Below are positions 1-7,099 of a stretch of DNA of 11,212 nucleotides, one piece after another. The stretch is from contig PMCE01000130.1 in assembly GCA_003154025.1 (NCBI GenBank), forward strand, positions 776-11,987. Direction: 5' to 3'. The position numbers and the translations under genes are program-made. The notes below the pieces were generated by a model that saw only the letters and a program-made list of their open reading frames with translations, did not search any database and was not told where the DNA came from. The stretch comes from Syntrophaceae bacterium (GTDB taxonomy: Bacteria; Desulfobacterota; SM23-61). The first letter of the stretch is position 1. Every line of letters begins with the position of its first letter.

Positions 1-222
1 AACTGGCGCGGTTTCTACGGCCCGCCGGAGATGCCCAAACCCGCCGTGGCTTACTGGGAACAGGCCCTGGGGAAGATGGTGAAAGAGGCGGGCTGGAAGC
101 AGGTTCTCGACCAGAATGCCTGGATCGATCTTTTTCAGACAGGCGACACCCTCCAAGGCATGTTGACCAAGGAACTTGCGAACTACGAAAATATTCTTAA
201 GGGATTAGGGATGATCAAATGA
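1..222 (+). CDS. tctC: TctC/Bug-family solute-binding protein, C-terminal end (5' truncated by window)
   Basis: Open from base 1 in this frame, so the gene begins upstream of the window; 73 codons and the TGA stop remain. The residues match the C-terminal lobe of Bug/TctC periplasmic binding proteins: a start like NWRGFYGPP followed by the helix-rich AYWEQALGKMVKEAGWK stretch, a TGD turn, and the closing helix ending in LKGLGMIK. In this family the protein binds a carboxylate or similar small solute in the periplasm and delivers it to the TctAB membrane pair. The stop overlaps the tctB start in an ATGA, so translation is probably coupled. Signal peptide and ligand pocket lie outside the window, so the substrate cannot be judged. 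An internal ATG at 31 is not a real start. Confidence 0.93.
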   Translation, partial: NWRGFYGPPEMPKPAVAYWEQALGKMVKEAGWKQVLDQNAWIDLFQTGDTLQGMLTKELANYENILKGLGMIK

Positions 223-677
223 ATCGGGGGAACCGGGTCTGGGGGATTGTGATCTGTGCCCTGGGGGTCTTCTACCTGGTTGAAGGGTTCAACCTGCCCC
301 CTGCGGCCATCGGCGATCCCCTGGGACCTTTGACTTTTCCGACGATTCTGGGAATTTCCTTCATCGCCTGCGGGGTCTACCTGGCGGTAAAGCCGGGACC
401 CCGCCCGGCCCAACCCGCCCTGGTGCGCCGCTATTTCCTGCAGGTTCTCATCCTTTTTGCGCTTCTCCTGGTTTACTCGGCCAGCATTTCCTGGCTGGGC
501 TACCTGTTGGCCACCTTTCTCTTCGTCCTGGCGGGGGCCTTTCTCATGGGGGAGAGGTCTTGGGCCAAAGGGGCTATCCTGTCCGCCGCCTTCAGCACGG
601 GGGTGTTTATTCTTTTCGTCCGGGTGCTAACCATCCCGCTGCCCTTCGGGATCATGAAAATGCTGGGTTTCAAGTAA
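219..677 (+). CDS. tctB: TctB, small membrane subunit of tripartite tricarboxylate transporter
   Basis: A 152-residue hydrophobic protein of the usual TctB length. Visible membrane segments lie at about residues 7-24, 39-57, 72-90, 93-110 and 116-137. The GPLTFP stretch (36-41) after the first segment, the LGYLLATFLF segment and the C-terminal IPLPFG are typical of TctB. In the family it is the small, poorly conserved inner-membrane subunit that works with TctA to import the solute captured by TctC, driven by an ion gradient. The start overlaps the tctC stop (ATGA at 219-222), and tctA begins 10 bases after its stop. This is the standard tctCBA order and argues for one transcript. Confidence 0.91.
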   Translation: MNRGNRVWGIVICALGVFYLVEGFNLPPAAIGDPLGPLTFPTILGISFIACGVYLAVKPGPRPAQPALVRRYFLQVLILFALLLVYSASISWLGYLLATFLFVLAGAFLMGERSWAKGAILSAAFSTGVFILFVRVLTIPLPFGIMKMLGFK

Positions 678-687
678 GGAACGCGCG

Positions 688-2178
688 ATGGCGGAGACCC
701 TGCAACAACTTCTTTTCGGTTTTTCGATTGCCCTGGAGCCCATCAATCTTCTCTATGCCTTCCTTGGCTGCCTGGTGGGGACCTTGATCGGGGTCCTGCC
801 GGGGATCGGGCCGGCCGGAGGCATGGCTCTCCTGATTCCTCTCATCTACGGCAAATCCGCAGCCAGCGCGGTCATTCTCCTGGCGGGGATTTATTATGGG
901 GCCATGTACGGGGGCTCGACCACTTCGATCCTCCTCAACCTGCCCGGAGAGGCCGCTTCCGTGGTCACCACCCTCGACGGATACCAGATGGCCAAGCAGG
1001 GAAGGGCGGGTCCGGCGCTCTGCATTGCGGCCATCGGCTCCTTCATCGCCGGGACGCTCAGCGTGGTGTTCCTGATGTTCATCGGCCCTCCCGTGGCTCA
1101 ATTTGCCCTGAAGTTCGGGCCGGCGGAGAGGTTTGCGCTCATGGTCTTCGGTTTATCCACGGTAACCAGCCTCGCGGGGTCGTCCCTGGTCAAAGGGGCC
1201 GTGGCCACCCTCCTCGGCCTGATGCTGGCGACCATGGGCGTAGACCTTCCCACCGGGATCAACCGTTATACTTTCGGGATCGATAAATTGATGGAAGGCT
1301 TTGACATTATCGTGGCGGCCATCGGCCTCTTTGCCGTTTCGGAAATTTTCATGGCCCTGGAAGAGATGACCGCGGGAACCCTGGAGCAAATCAAAGTCAC
1401 CCGGATCTGGCTTTCCATGAAGGATTTCCTCGACAGCCTCGGCGCCATTCTGCGAGGGACGGGTTTGGGCTTCATCGTGGGAGCGATTCCGGGGGCCGCG
1501 CACGTGACCGCTTCTTTTTTCTCCTATACGCTGGAAAAGAAGTTCAGCAAGAATCCGGAGAATTTCGGCAAAGGGGAAATCCGCGGGGTGGCGGGCCCGG
1601 AATCCGCCAACAACGCGGCTGCTTCCGGAGCCCTTCTGCCCCTTTTGACTCTGGGACTGCCGGCCTCGACGGTTACGGCCGTCCTCTACGGAGCCCTGCT
1701 GATGGTGGGGGTGAAACCCAGTCCCTTTCTCTTCCAGAAGAACCCGGATGTCGTCTGGGGATTAGTAGCCAGCATGTACGTGGGCAACATCATGCTCCTG
1801 ATCCTCAACCTGCCGCTGGTCGGGGTTTTCGTGCGCATTCTCTCCATCCCCGCCCGCTGGCTCCTGCCCATCGTACTTGCCATCTCCTTCGTCGGCGTTT
1901 ACAGCGTCCACAATTCCGCGCTGGACCTAGTGCTGGCCAGCATTCTCGGTTTCGTCGGCTACCTGATGCGCAAGTTCGATTTTCCCCTGGCTCCGGTGGT
2001 CCTGGGGCTGGTCCTCGGAGATCTGATGGAGCAGTCCGCCCGCCAGGCGCTCATGATATCCGGAGGAAGCCCCGCCATTCTCTTCGAGAGCGCCATCGCC
2101 AAGACGCTCTTCGGCTTGGCCGTCTTTGTAGTGGTCGGGCCGATGCTGATCCAAAGATTGCGGAAGAAGGAGCCTTAG
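688..2178 (+). CDS. tctA: TctA, large membrane subunit of tripartite tricarboxylate transporter
   Basis: A 496-residue polytopic membrane protein of normal TctA length. Family landmarks are GVLPGIGP (35-42), YGGSTTSILLNLPGE (74-88), a second GAIPGA loop (265-270) followed by SFFSYTLEKKFSK, and PESANNAAA (304-312) before LLTLGLPAS. The duplicated LPG-type loops are characteristic of this transporter superfamily. The second loop reads AIPGAAHVTASF where most relatives have a glycine-rich PGAGATIASF, so a small change in the substrate or ion path is possible (inference). An AAGGAA ribosome site overlaps the tctB stop, six bases before the ATG. Together with TctB it forms the secondary transporter for the TctC-bound solute. 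The substrate cannot be deduced from sequence. Confidence 0.97.
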   Translation: MAETLQQLLFGFSIALEPINLLYAFLGCLVGTLIGVLPGIGPAGGMALLIPLIYGKSAASAVILLAGIYYGAMYGGSTTSILLNLPGEAASVVTTLDGYQMAKQGRAGPALCIAAIGSFIAGTLSVVFLMFIGPPVAQFALKFGPAERFALMVFGLSTVTSLAGSSLVKGAVATLLGLMLATMGVDLPTGINRYTFGIDKLMEGFDIIVAAIGLFAVSEIFMALEEMTAGTLEQIKVTRIWLSMKDFLDSLGAILRGTGLGFIVGAIPGAAHVTASFFSYTLEKKFSKNPENFGKGEIRGVAGPESANNAAASGALLPLLTLGLPASTVTAVLYGALLMVGVKPSPFLFQKNPDVVWGLVASMYVGNIMLLILNLPLVGVFVRILSIPARWLLPIVLAISFVGVYSVHNSALDLVLASILGFVGYLMRKFDFPLAPVVLGLVLGDLMEQSARQALMISGGSPAILFESAIAKTLFGLAVFVVVGPMLIQRLRKKEP

Positions 2179-2185
2179 GCCCCTT

Positions 2186-2324
2186 GGGAGTTGAGAGGTG
2201 TAAGAACCCGATGGCGTACGGCTTAAGGCGCACGGTATACGGGATTGGGGGCTCAGCCCTGCGCCGTACGCCGTGCACCGTGAGCCGCGTTTTACAACTC
2301 CCAAACTTCTAACTCTCAACTCCC
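2186..2324. repeat. Palindromic MITE/REP-like element with 12-bp perfect terminal inverted repeats
   Basis: GGGAGTTGAGAG at 2186-2197 is the exact reverse complement of CTCTCAACTCCC at 2313-2324. Inside, GGCGTACGGC (2213-2222) pairs perfectly with GCCGTACGCC (2263-2272), and the body is built of CGTACGG/GCACGG-like units. The right arm (2296-2324) is a degenerate tandem of AACTCCC-like heptamers. It starts eight bases after the tctA stop, so its transcript would fold into a long hairpin at the end of the tctCBA mRNA. There is no ORF and no T-tract, so a non-autonomous mobile or REP-like repeat is more likely than a canonical terminator. Confidence 0.75.
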
Positions 2325-2344
2325 GGTTTCAGTCCCCAAGCGTA

Positions 2345-2373
2345 TTGACCGAACCCCCTTCCCATGGTATGAA
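2345..2373 (+). promoter_or_regulatory. Sigma70-like promoter for the M42 peptidase gene
   Basis: TTGACC (2345-2350), a 17-base spacer and TATGAA (2368-2373) give 5/6 and 4/6 matches to the -35 and -10 consensus at ideal spacing. Transcription would begin near 2380, leaving a leader of about 48 bases before the TTG start. The palindromic repeat just upstream separates this unit from tctCBA, which supports an independent promoter. Confidence 0.5.
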
Positions 2374-2393
2374 TCCATTATAAAACCGGCATG

Positions 2394-2415
2394 ATTGAAG
2401 CAGTATTGAAGCAGT
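2394..2415 (+). repeat. Perfect 11-bp tandem duplication in the M42 leader
   Basis: ATTGAAGCAGT occurs twice head to tail (2394-2404 and 2405-2415), directly before the AGGAGGT ribosome site. It lies in the predicted 5' untranslated leader. It may be a replication-slippage duplication or a regulatory tandem site. Confidence 0.8.
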
Positions 2416-2416
2416 C

Positions 2417-2423
2417 AGGAGGT
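2417..2423 (+). promoter_or_regulatory. Shine-Dalgarno AGGAGGT that fixes a TTG start
   Basis: A near-perfect AGGAGGT ends four bases before the TTG at 2428. No ATG or GTG in the peptidase frame lies nearby, so this site decides the start. The ATG at 2391 opens a different, meaningless frame. Confidence 0.75.
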
Positions 2424-2427
2424 AGAA

Positions 2428-3516
2428 TTGAAAGAGCGCCTGGCCAAACTACTCGAAGAACTTTCCCTGCTGGATGGGCTTCCCGGGCACGAGCAGCCCG
2501 TCGTTCGATACCTGAAAGACCGGTTTTCTCCCTTTGCCGAGGAAGTTACCGTGGGGGTGAACGGGAACATCTATGCCCGGAAGACAGGCCGGAAACCGGG
2601 GCTGACCGTATTGATCTCGGCCCATATCGATGAGATCGGGATGGTCGTCCGGGACATCGACCCCACGGGGATGATCCGCTTTGACAAACTCGGCTGGTTC
2701 AGCGACTCCATCCTGGCGAGCGTGAGGGTGCGGGTCGGGAAGATCCCGGGAATGGTGGGAATCAAATCCGGGCACCTGATGACCGAAGAAGAAAAGCGTA
2801 CTGTCCTGCCCCATCGGAGCCTGTACATCGACGTGGGGGCCAAGAGCGCCGATGAGGTGGAGGCCATGGGGATCTCCATCGGCGACCCCATCGCCTTCGA
2901 TGTGTCTTTCGGCCGCTGGAAGGACCCGGATTACTGCTGCGGGAAGGCCATCGATAACCGCGCGGCCTGCGCCGTGGCGGTCGCCCTGATGGAGAATCTT
3001 ACCGACGACGATTTCCCCGGGACTTTCTGGGTCGCCGGGACGGTCCAGGAGGAAAGGGGGCTGGCCGGGGCCCGGACGGCAGCCCAGTTCGTCCGGCCGG
3101 ACTGGTTCGTTGCCCTGGACGTGGCACTTGCCGGCGACACCCCGGAAAACCCGGGAACCCGAAAACCGGTGCGGCTGGGTTCGGGCGCCGTGGTGAGCCT
3201 GGGGGATTTCCTGGAATCCCCCAAGAAGGGCTATTTCATACATCCAGGCTTGAAAGATGCTGCCCTCAAGGCGGGCCGGGAAAAATCCATTTCCCTTCAG
3301 CTCCAGGCCATTTACGGAAATTCCTACACCGATGCCGCAGCGGTGTCCCAAGAAGGAACGGGCATCGCCTCCATCTCTTTGGGGATTCCCATCCGCTACT
3401 CCCATGCCCCCTCTTCGGTCTGTCACCTGGGGGATATGGAAGCCTGCCTCAGGCTTACGGAAGCCATGATTCGCTCCGGCATCGATGGCCAGGCCCTTGA
3501 TTTCCTCGCCGAATGA
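2428..3516 (+). CDS. M42-family metallo-aminopeptidase (glutamyl aminopeptidase/endoglucanase-like)
   Basis: A 362-residue cytoplasmic protein of normal M42 length, with no signal peptide. The co-catalytic metal and active-site pattern of the family is complete: H66-x-D68 (AHIDEIGM), D176 in AIDNRAA, E208-E209 in QEERGLAGAR, D231 in VALDVA, and H326 in YSHAPSS. M42 enzymes form dodecameric tetrahedral shells and trim N-terminal residues from peptides; some relatives carry endoglucanase or deblocking labels that are not relevant here. The TTG start is set by a strong AGGAGGT. The gene stands alone between its own promoter and the convergent creatininase gene. Its position after a carboxylate transporter suggests a role in peptide or acyl-amino-acid scavenging, but that is inference. 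Specificity (acidic versus broad) cannot be read from sequence. Confidence 0.94.
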   Translation: MKERLAKLLEELSLLDGLPGHEQPVVRYLKDRFSPFAEEVTVGVNGNIYARKTGRKPGLTVLISAHIDEIGMVVRDIDPTGMIRFDKLGWFSDSILASVRVRVGKIPGMVGIKSGHLMTEEEKRTVLPHRSLYIDVGAKSADEVEAMGISIGDPIAFDVSFGRWKDPDYCCGKAIDNRAACAVAVALMENLTDDDFPGTFWVAGTVQEERGLAGARTAAQFVRPDWFVALDVALAGDTPENPGTRKPVRLGSGAVVSLGDFLESPKKGYFIHPGLKDAALKAGREKSISLQLQAIYGNSYTDAAAVSQEGTGIASISLGIPIRYSHAPSSVCHLGDMEACLRLTEAMIRSGIDGQALDFLAE

Positions 3517-3573
3517 ATGGGGGTCCCCGCTCGGCGAGAGGTCTTGCGAAACCGCCGATGCAGCGGCCTTCGA

Positions 3574-5061
3574 TCAACTGTTCCTGGGGCTTTCGATGTC
3601 TTTCAGGACCCGCCGGATGTAGGCGGCGGCCTCCGAAACTTTTCTTTGCAAATCCCGTCGTCCTTTTTCCGCCGTCCCTCTCGACGGAAAGCCCCAAACG
3701 CCCCGGGGGCTCACCCCTCCGATTCCCACAAAGTCAAAGGCGGAGGCCGGACATCGGGGGGAAAAGTCCACCACCCGTTCGGCCCTGAAACAATCGGGAT
3801 AGAAGGCCTGGATGAAGGATGCCTCCGATTCCGAAGCGTGGAGCTGTTCTACATCCGCCTGGCCTCGGTAAGAGAGCAGATCTTCGGTCGAGATGATTCG
3901 GAAGGGTCCGTGTTTGTGGTTGATTTCAATCATCGTCGGCTTCAGGACCCAGTTGCCCCCGTGATTGTTCACCAGGACCACGGTTCGACACCCGCCGGCA
4001 TAGAGACTCTCGGCGACGTCTTCAATCATTCGCCTGACCGTCATGGCCCTGAAGGTCAGGGTTCCCCGGAAGCGGAGGTGACACCAGGAGGTGACGACCG
4101 GCAGGGCGGGCAACAGATGGGCATCCAGCTCTTCGGCCACGCCGCGGGCCCTTTCCACCGCTTGGAGATAATCGGTCGCCAGGGGCAGGCAGGGAGAGTG
4201 TTGTTCGACAGCCGAAGTGGGAAGAATGGCCAGGTTCAGCTTGGACCCGCCCACCGCGCTTCCGGGCGTGTTCCAGTCCACACCTGCCTTTTCCACTCCG
4301 GGAATCTCACCCCCGGGCCACCACTTTTCCGTCCCCGTGTGGTTCCCGACGGGCTTCTCCCCCGGAAAAAGTCCGAGAGCGTAATCGACGAACCCGACCG
4401 TCTTTTCCATCATCACTTCATACAGATGGTTTCCGATTCCAGGGGTTGCCAGGGAAGGTTTTCCCCAGAAGCCTTTCGGCGCGACCGCCGCCAGCCCCCG
4501 GTAGTCGATATACTCCCGGGGCCGATCGGCGATAAAATCATCGGGGGGAGAAAGGACCCTCCGGCCGCCCAGGAAGAGAGCGAGGGACGTTTCAACGGCT
4601 CCTCCCCCGTAATCCGGCAACATCTCCGGTTCCGCGGCCGCTTTGGCGAATTCCTTCGGGTTGACCCACACGGCCTGGATCTCGCCCCGGTCGAGATTGA
4701 GTTCCCGCACAACTTGCTTCAAGATCCAGTTGTAGTTGCTGAAATTCAGAATCACCAGACGTTTGAAGCCGTGGCGGGCGAGGTTCGAGGCCAGGTCGGA
4801 GACGATGTCCCACAGGGTCTGCTGCCGCAGGGATACGGTTCCGCCAAACCCTCTGGTTTCCAAGGCGGAGGAGAAAGGAAAGACCGGCAGGAGAAATACT
4901 GCTTTTCCCGTGCAGAAATCTTTCGAGAATCGCTGGGCGAGGAGGAAATCCAATCCGGTCGGCAAATGGGGGCCTTTCGGCTCTACCGAGCCCATGGGAA
5001 GAACCGCGGTGTCAATGGGAGACTCCGCCAGTTCCTCCGAGGTGTTAAAAAAATTCAACAT
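3574..5061 (-). CDS. Tandem two-domain creatininase-family amidohydrolase
   Basis: The 495-residue protein is about twice the usual 240-260 residues and consists of two creatininase-family halves. The C-terminal half (about 277-490) is complete: VEQHSP with E286 and H288, D297 in LATD, VNNHGGN (364-370), and H408/E413 in the H-A-x-x-x-E motif. The N-terminal half (about 17-250) keeps E27, D38 and E157 of an ETS motif. Its metal histidine is replaced (VEPKGP, K29), NNHGGN is degraded to NFSNYN, and the second histidine position reads G152. The first half therefore looks catalytically dead or altered. Family members open cyclic amides or deformylate small N-containing substrates with a two-metal centre (creatinine, FAPy deformylation, mycofactocin maturation). 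Translation starts three bases after the ABC ATPase stop with a GGGGGAG site inside that gene, so it belongs to the import operon. The exact substrate is unknown. Confidence 0.92.
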   Translation of the reverse strand: MLNFFNTSEELAESPIDTAVLPMGSVEPKGPHLPTGLDFLLAQRFSKDFCTGKAVFLLPVFPFSSALETRGFGGTVSLRQQTLWDIVSDLASNLARHGFKRLVILNFSNYNWILKQVVRELNLDRGEIQAVWVNPKEFAKAAAEPEMLPDYGGGAVETSLALFLGGRRVLSPPDDFIADRPREYIDYRGLAAVAPKGFWGKPSLATPGIGNHLYEVMMEKTVGFVDYALGLFPGEKPVGNHTGTEKWWPGGEIPGVEKAGVDWNTPGSAVGGSKLNLAILPTSAVEQHSPCLPLATDYLQAVERARGVAEELDAHLLPALPVVTSWCHLRFRGTLTFRAMTVRRMIEDVAESLYAGGCRTVVLVNNHGGNWVLKPTMIEINHKHGPFRIISTEDLLSYRGQADVEQLHASESEASFIQAFYPDCFRAERVVDFSPRCPASAFDFVGIGGVSPRGVWGFPSRGTAEKGRRDLQRKVSEAAAYIRRVLKDIESPRNS

Positions 5062-5064
5062 GTT

Positions 5065-5871
5065 TCAGGCTCCCCCATCTTTGTCCGGTCCCTGGACCCC
5101 CGCATCGTCGCTTCCGGCGATCAACTTGTACAGCTCGACTTCCAGTTCGCCGAATTTCCTGTCCTTCTTGGCTTCAATGGTCCGCGGTCGCGGCAGGTCG
5201 ATGGGAACGATGGCCTTGATTCTACCGGGGCGCTCGCTGAATACGACGACCCGGTCGCCCAGCAACACCGCTTCCGGAATATTGTGGGTAACGAAGAGTA
5301 CGGTTTTTCGCTTGGCGCTCCAGATCTTGAGCAGCTCCAGGTTGAGCTGGTCCCGCGTCAAGGCATCCAGGGCTCCGAAGGGTTCGTCCATGATGAGAAT
5401 TTTCGGGTCCAAGATCAGCGCCCGGGCGATGGCTACCCGCTGCTGCATCCCGCCGGAGAGCTCTTTCGGGTACTTGTCTTCAAAATCCTCCAGCTTGACC
5501 AGGCGCAGTAATTCGTGAGCCTTGTCCGCATAGTCCTTTTTCCTGAGCCCCGCCAGTTCCACGGGGGCCAGGATGTTTGCGAGGACTCGATACCATTCAA
5601 AGAGAACCGGTCTTTGGAAAACAAAACCGATTCCCTTGATGGGTCCCTGCACCGGACTTCCCCCGACCGATACGCTTCCCCCCGTGGGCTTCAGCAACCC
5701 GGCAACGATACGCAGAAGGGTGGACTTCCCGCACCCGCTGGGGCCTAAAATGGGGATGAATTCGCCGGACCGGATGTCAAAGGATATATCTTCAATGGCC
5801 ACGATCCGATCCCCGGAAAAGGTTTCAAAGACCTTGGAGACCGAATCGACTCTTACATAGGGCTGGTCCAC
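5065..5871 (-). CDS. ABC transporter ATPase, nitrate/sulfonate/taurine (SsuB/TauB-like) type
   Basis: A 268-residue nucleotide-binding subunit with every hallmark: Walker A GPSGCGKST (43-51), Q-loop Q86, signature LSGGMQQR (138-145), Walker B ILIMDEP (158-164), D-loop GALD and switch H196 in VTHNIPEA. The sequence VVFSERPGRI after the switch is typical of the SsuB/TauB/NrtD branch. It powers import through the permease encoded at the head of the operon. The start is GTG at 5871, chosen because AAGGAGGGG lies a few bases upstream and the first residues (DQPYVRVDSVSKVF) align with family N-termini. It begins 32 bases after the binding-protein stop and is followed after 3 bases by the creatininase gene. 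The acidic, glycine-rich last 15 residues look like a variable tail. Confidence 0.97.
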   Translation of the reverse strand: MDQPYVRVDSVSKVFETFSGDRIVAIEDISFDIRSGEFIPILGPSGCGKSTLLRIVAGLLKPTGGSVSVGGSPVQGPIKGIGFVFQRPVLFEWYRVLANILAPVELAGLRKKDYADKAHELLRLVKLEDFEDKYPKELSGGMQQRVAIARALILDPKILIMDEPFGALDALTRDQLNLELLKIWSAKRKTVLFVTHNIPEAVLLGDRVVVFSERPGRIKAIVPIDLPRPRTIEAKKDRKFGELEVELYKLIAGSDDAGVQGPDKDGGA

Positions 5872-5903
5872 GACCCCTCCTTCCCCAGCATTTCACCCGC
5901 CCC

Positions 5904-6977
5904 CTATTTCTTCTCGGATTTTTTCTCGGCTTCCCACTGCTTGTATATTTGGTCCATCGTGGGCAGGCGATCGATGGAAGGCATTTTGTAATCGGGCAAG
6001 AATTCCACCGTGTACATTTCCTGCGCGGTCACGGGTCTATCGACCTGAAAGTATTTGTTGAGGACCCTGACCGTTTCCTCCATCCTTCCCTTGTCAACCC
6101 ACCCCAATCGGTATTTCTGATTCATGGGAACATCGACCAGATCCCGGATGTCGTTGGTGAAACGGCCCAGAGCCGCCAGCAGGGGGACCTCCGGAATGGC
6201 TTGGATGAAGATCTCGTTCGCTTTCTCCGGATTTTCGATGGACCACCTCCATCCCTGCATGGTGGCATCCATGAATTTGCGGAGCATGTCGGGCCTTTCC
6301 TTGATGGTCTTCTCGCTGGCCATGAGTGCATTGCCATAGGGATTCACCCCCCACTTGGCCCAGGGGATGAGGACCAGCTTGTCTTTGTCCAGACCGGCCT
6401 CCCAATACGCCTGGTTGCCGACAATCCAGTCGAAGACCGCATCCACTTGTTTCGCCGTCAGGGATTGCGCCTTGGCGCTGGGTTGGATGTTAATCAGGCT
6501 GACCTTGTTTATGTCGATGCCGTTGGCGGCCACCAGGGCGGGCCAGAGGACCCGTTGGGCATCCCCCGGGGGAACACCGACTTTACGTCCCTCGAGGTCC
6601 TTGGGCTTGGTGACCCCCGATCCCTTCCAGGTCTTGATTCCGTTGGGGGATTGGGAATAGATCATCCCGATCACCTTGACTTTGGCCTCCTTCGACCGGG
6701 CGACGGCCAGGGTTCCGGTGTCGGCAAGTCCCACATCCACCGTGTTCAGTTCCACCCGTTTGACCGTGTCGCCCGACCCTTGACCCCGCTCGATCTGCAC
6801 GTCCAACCCTTTTTCCTGGTAGAATCCTTTTTCCTTAGCCGCAAAATAGAAACAGTGATCTCCCCCGGGAACCCAATTGAGTTTCAGCGTGACTTTTTCC
6901 GCCCCTTCCACGGGGCAAATGACTAGGGAGAGACTCAGGAGAAACACCCCAAGGGTCAGATACAGGTTCTTCTTCAT
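5904..6977 (-). CDS. NMT1/THI5-like periplasmic substrate-binding protein of ABC importer
   Basis: The 357-residue preprotein starts at the ATG at 6977, preceded by AAAGGAGG. A longer open frame to 7127 adds 50 unrelated residues and is rejected. Residues 1-25 form a classic signal peptide (MKKN, hydrophobic core, cleavage near VEG/AEK). C21 is not in a proper lipobox, so a soluble periplasmic protein is likely. The mature start VTLKLNWVPGGDHCFYFAAKEKGFY and the following GLDVQIERGQGSGD match the NMT1/SsuA-type binding proteins related to thiamine-precursor and sulfonate binders. DVGLADTG (81-88) and KDLEGRKVGVPPG (126-138) form the expected ligand cleft segments. Family ligands include pyrimidine precursors, sulfonates and other small organics. 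The co-encoded amidohydrolase favours a nitrogenous ligand, as inference only. Confidence 0.95.
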   Translation of the reverse strand: MKKNLYLTLGVFLLSLSLVICPVEGAEKVTLKLNWVPGGDHCFYFAAKEKGFYQEKGLDVQIERGQGSGDTVKRVELNTVDVGLADTGTLAVARSKEAKVKVIGMIYSQSPNGIKTWKGSGVTKPKDLEGRKVGVPPGDAQRVLWPALVAANGIDINKVSLINIQPSAKAQSLTAKQVDAVFDWIVGNQAYWEAGLDKDKLVLIPWAKWGVNPYGNALMASEKTIKERPDMLRKFMDATMQGWRWSIENPEKANEIFIQAIPEVPLLAALGRFTNDIRDLVDVPMNQKYRLGWVDKGRMEETVRVLNKYFQVDRPVTAQEMYTVEFLPDYKMPSIDRLPTMDQIYKQWEAEKKSEKK

Positions 6978-6987
6978 CAAGGTACGG

Positions 6988-6995
6988 CCTCCTTT
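6988..6995 (-). promoter_or_regulatory. Shine-Dalgarno AAAGGAGG fixing the binding-protein start
   Basis: Read on the minus strand, AAAGGAGG ends ten bases before the ATG at 6977. The ATG is followed immediately by a signal-peptide sequence. This places translation start inside the longer open frame and leaves a 122-base spacer after the permease gene (6978-7099), in which I see no further gene. Confidence 0.8.
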
Positions 6996-7099
6996 CGCGT
7001 TGTTCGCCTGGATATTTCGAATCGGGAGGAGAATTCCTTGCGGCCTTCGGGCGGCTGGAACGTCGTTTCCGCCGACTCCGTCGCGCTCGAAGCGGCGAG

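Noticed and set aside
2449..3426. A 325-codon minus-strand open frame
   Set aside because: Antisense shadow of the M42 peptidase, rich in G, P, H and D, with no recognisable domain.
3517..3573. Bidirectional terminator between the convergent M42 and creatininase genes
   Set aside because: Only short dyads (GGGG/CCCC, GCCG/GCGG) without T-tracts are visible; not enough to call.
3517..5511. A 664-codon plus-strand open frame
   Set aside because: It lies antisense to the creatininase and ABC ATPase genes, whose motifs are unmistakable. Its own translation is low-complexity and resembles no protein; it is a GC-rich shadow.
5949..6926. A 325-codon plus-strand open frame
   Set aside because: Antisense shadow of the binding-protein gene; no ribosome site or family motif.
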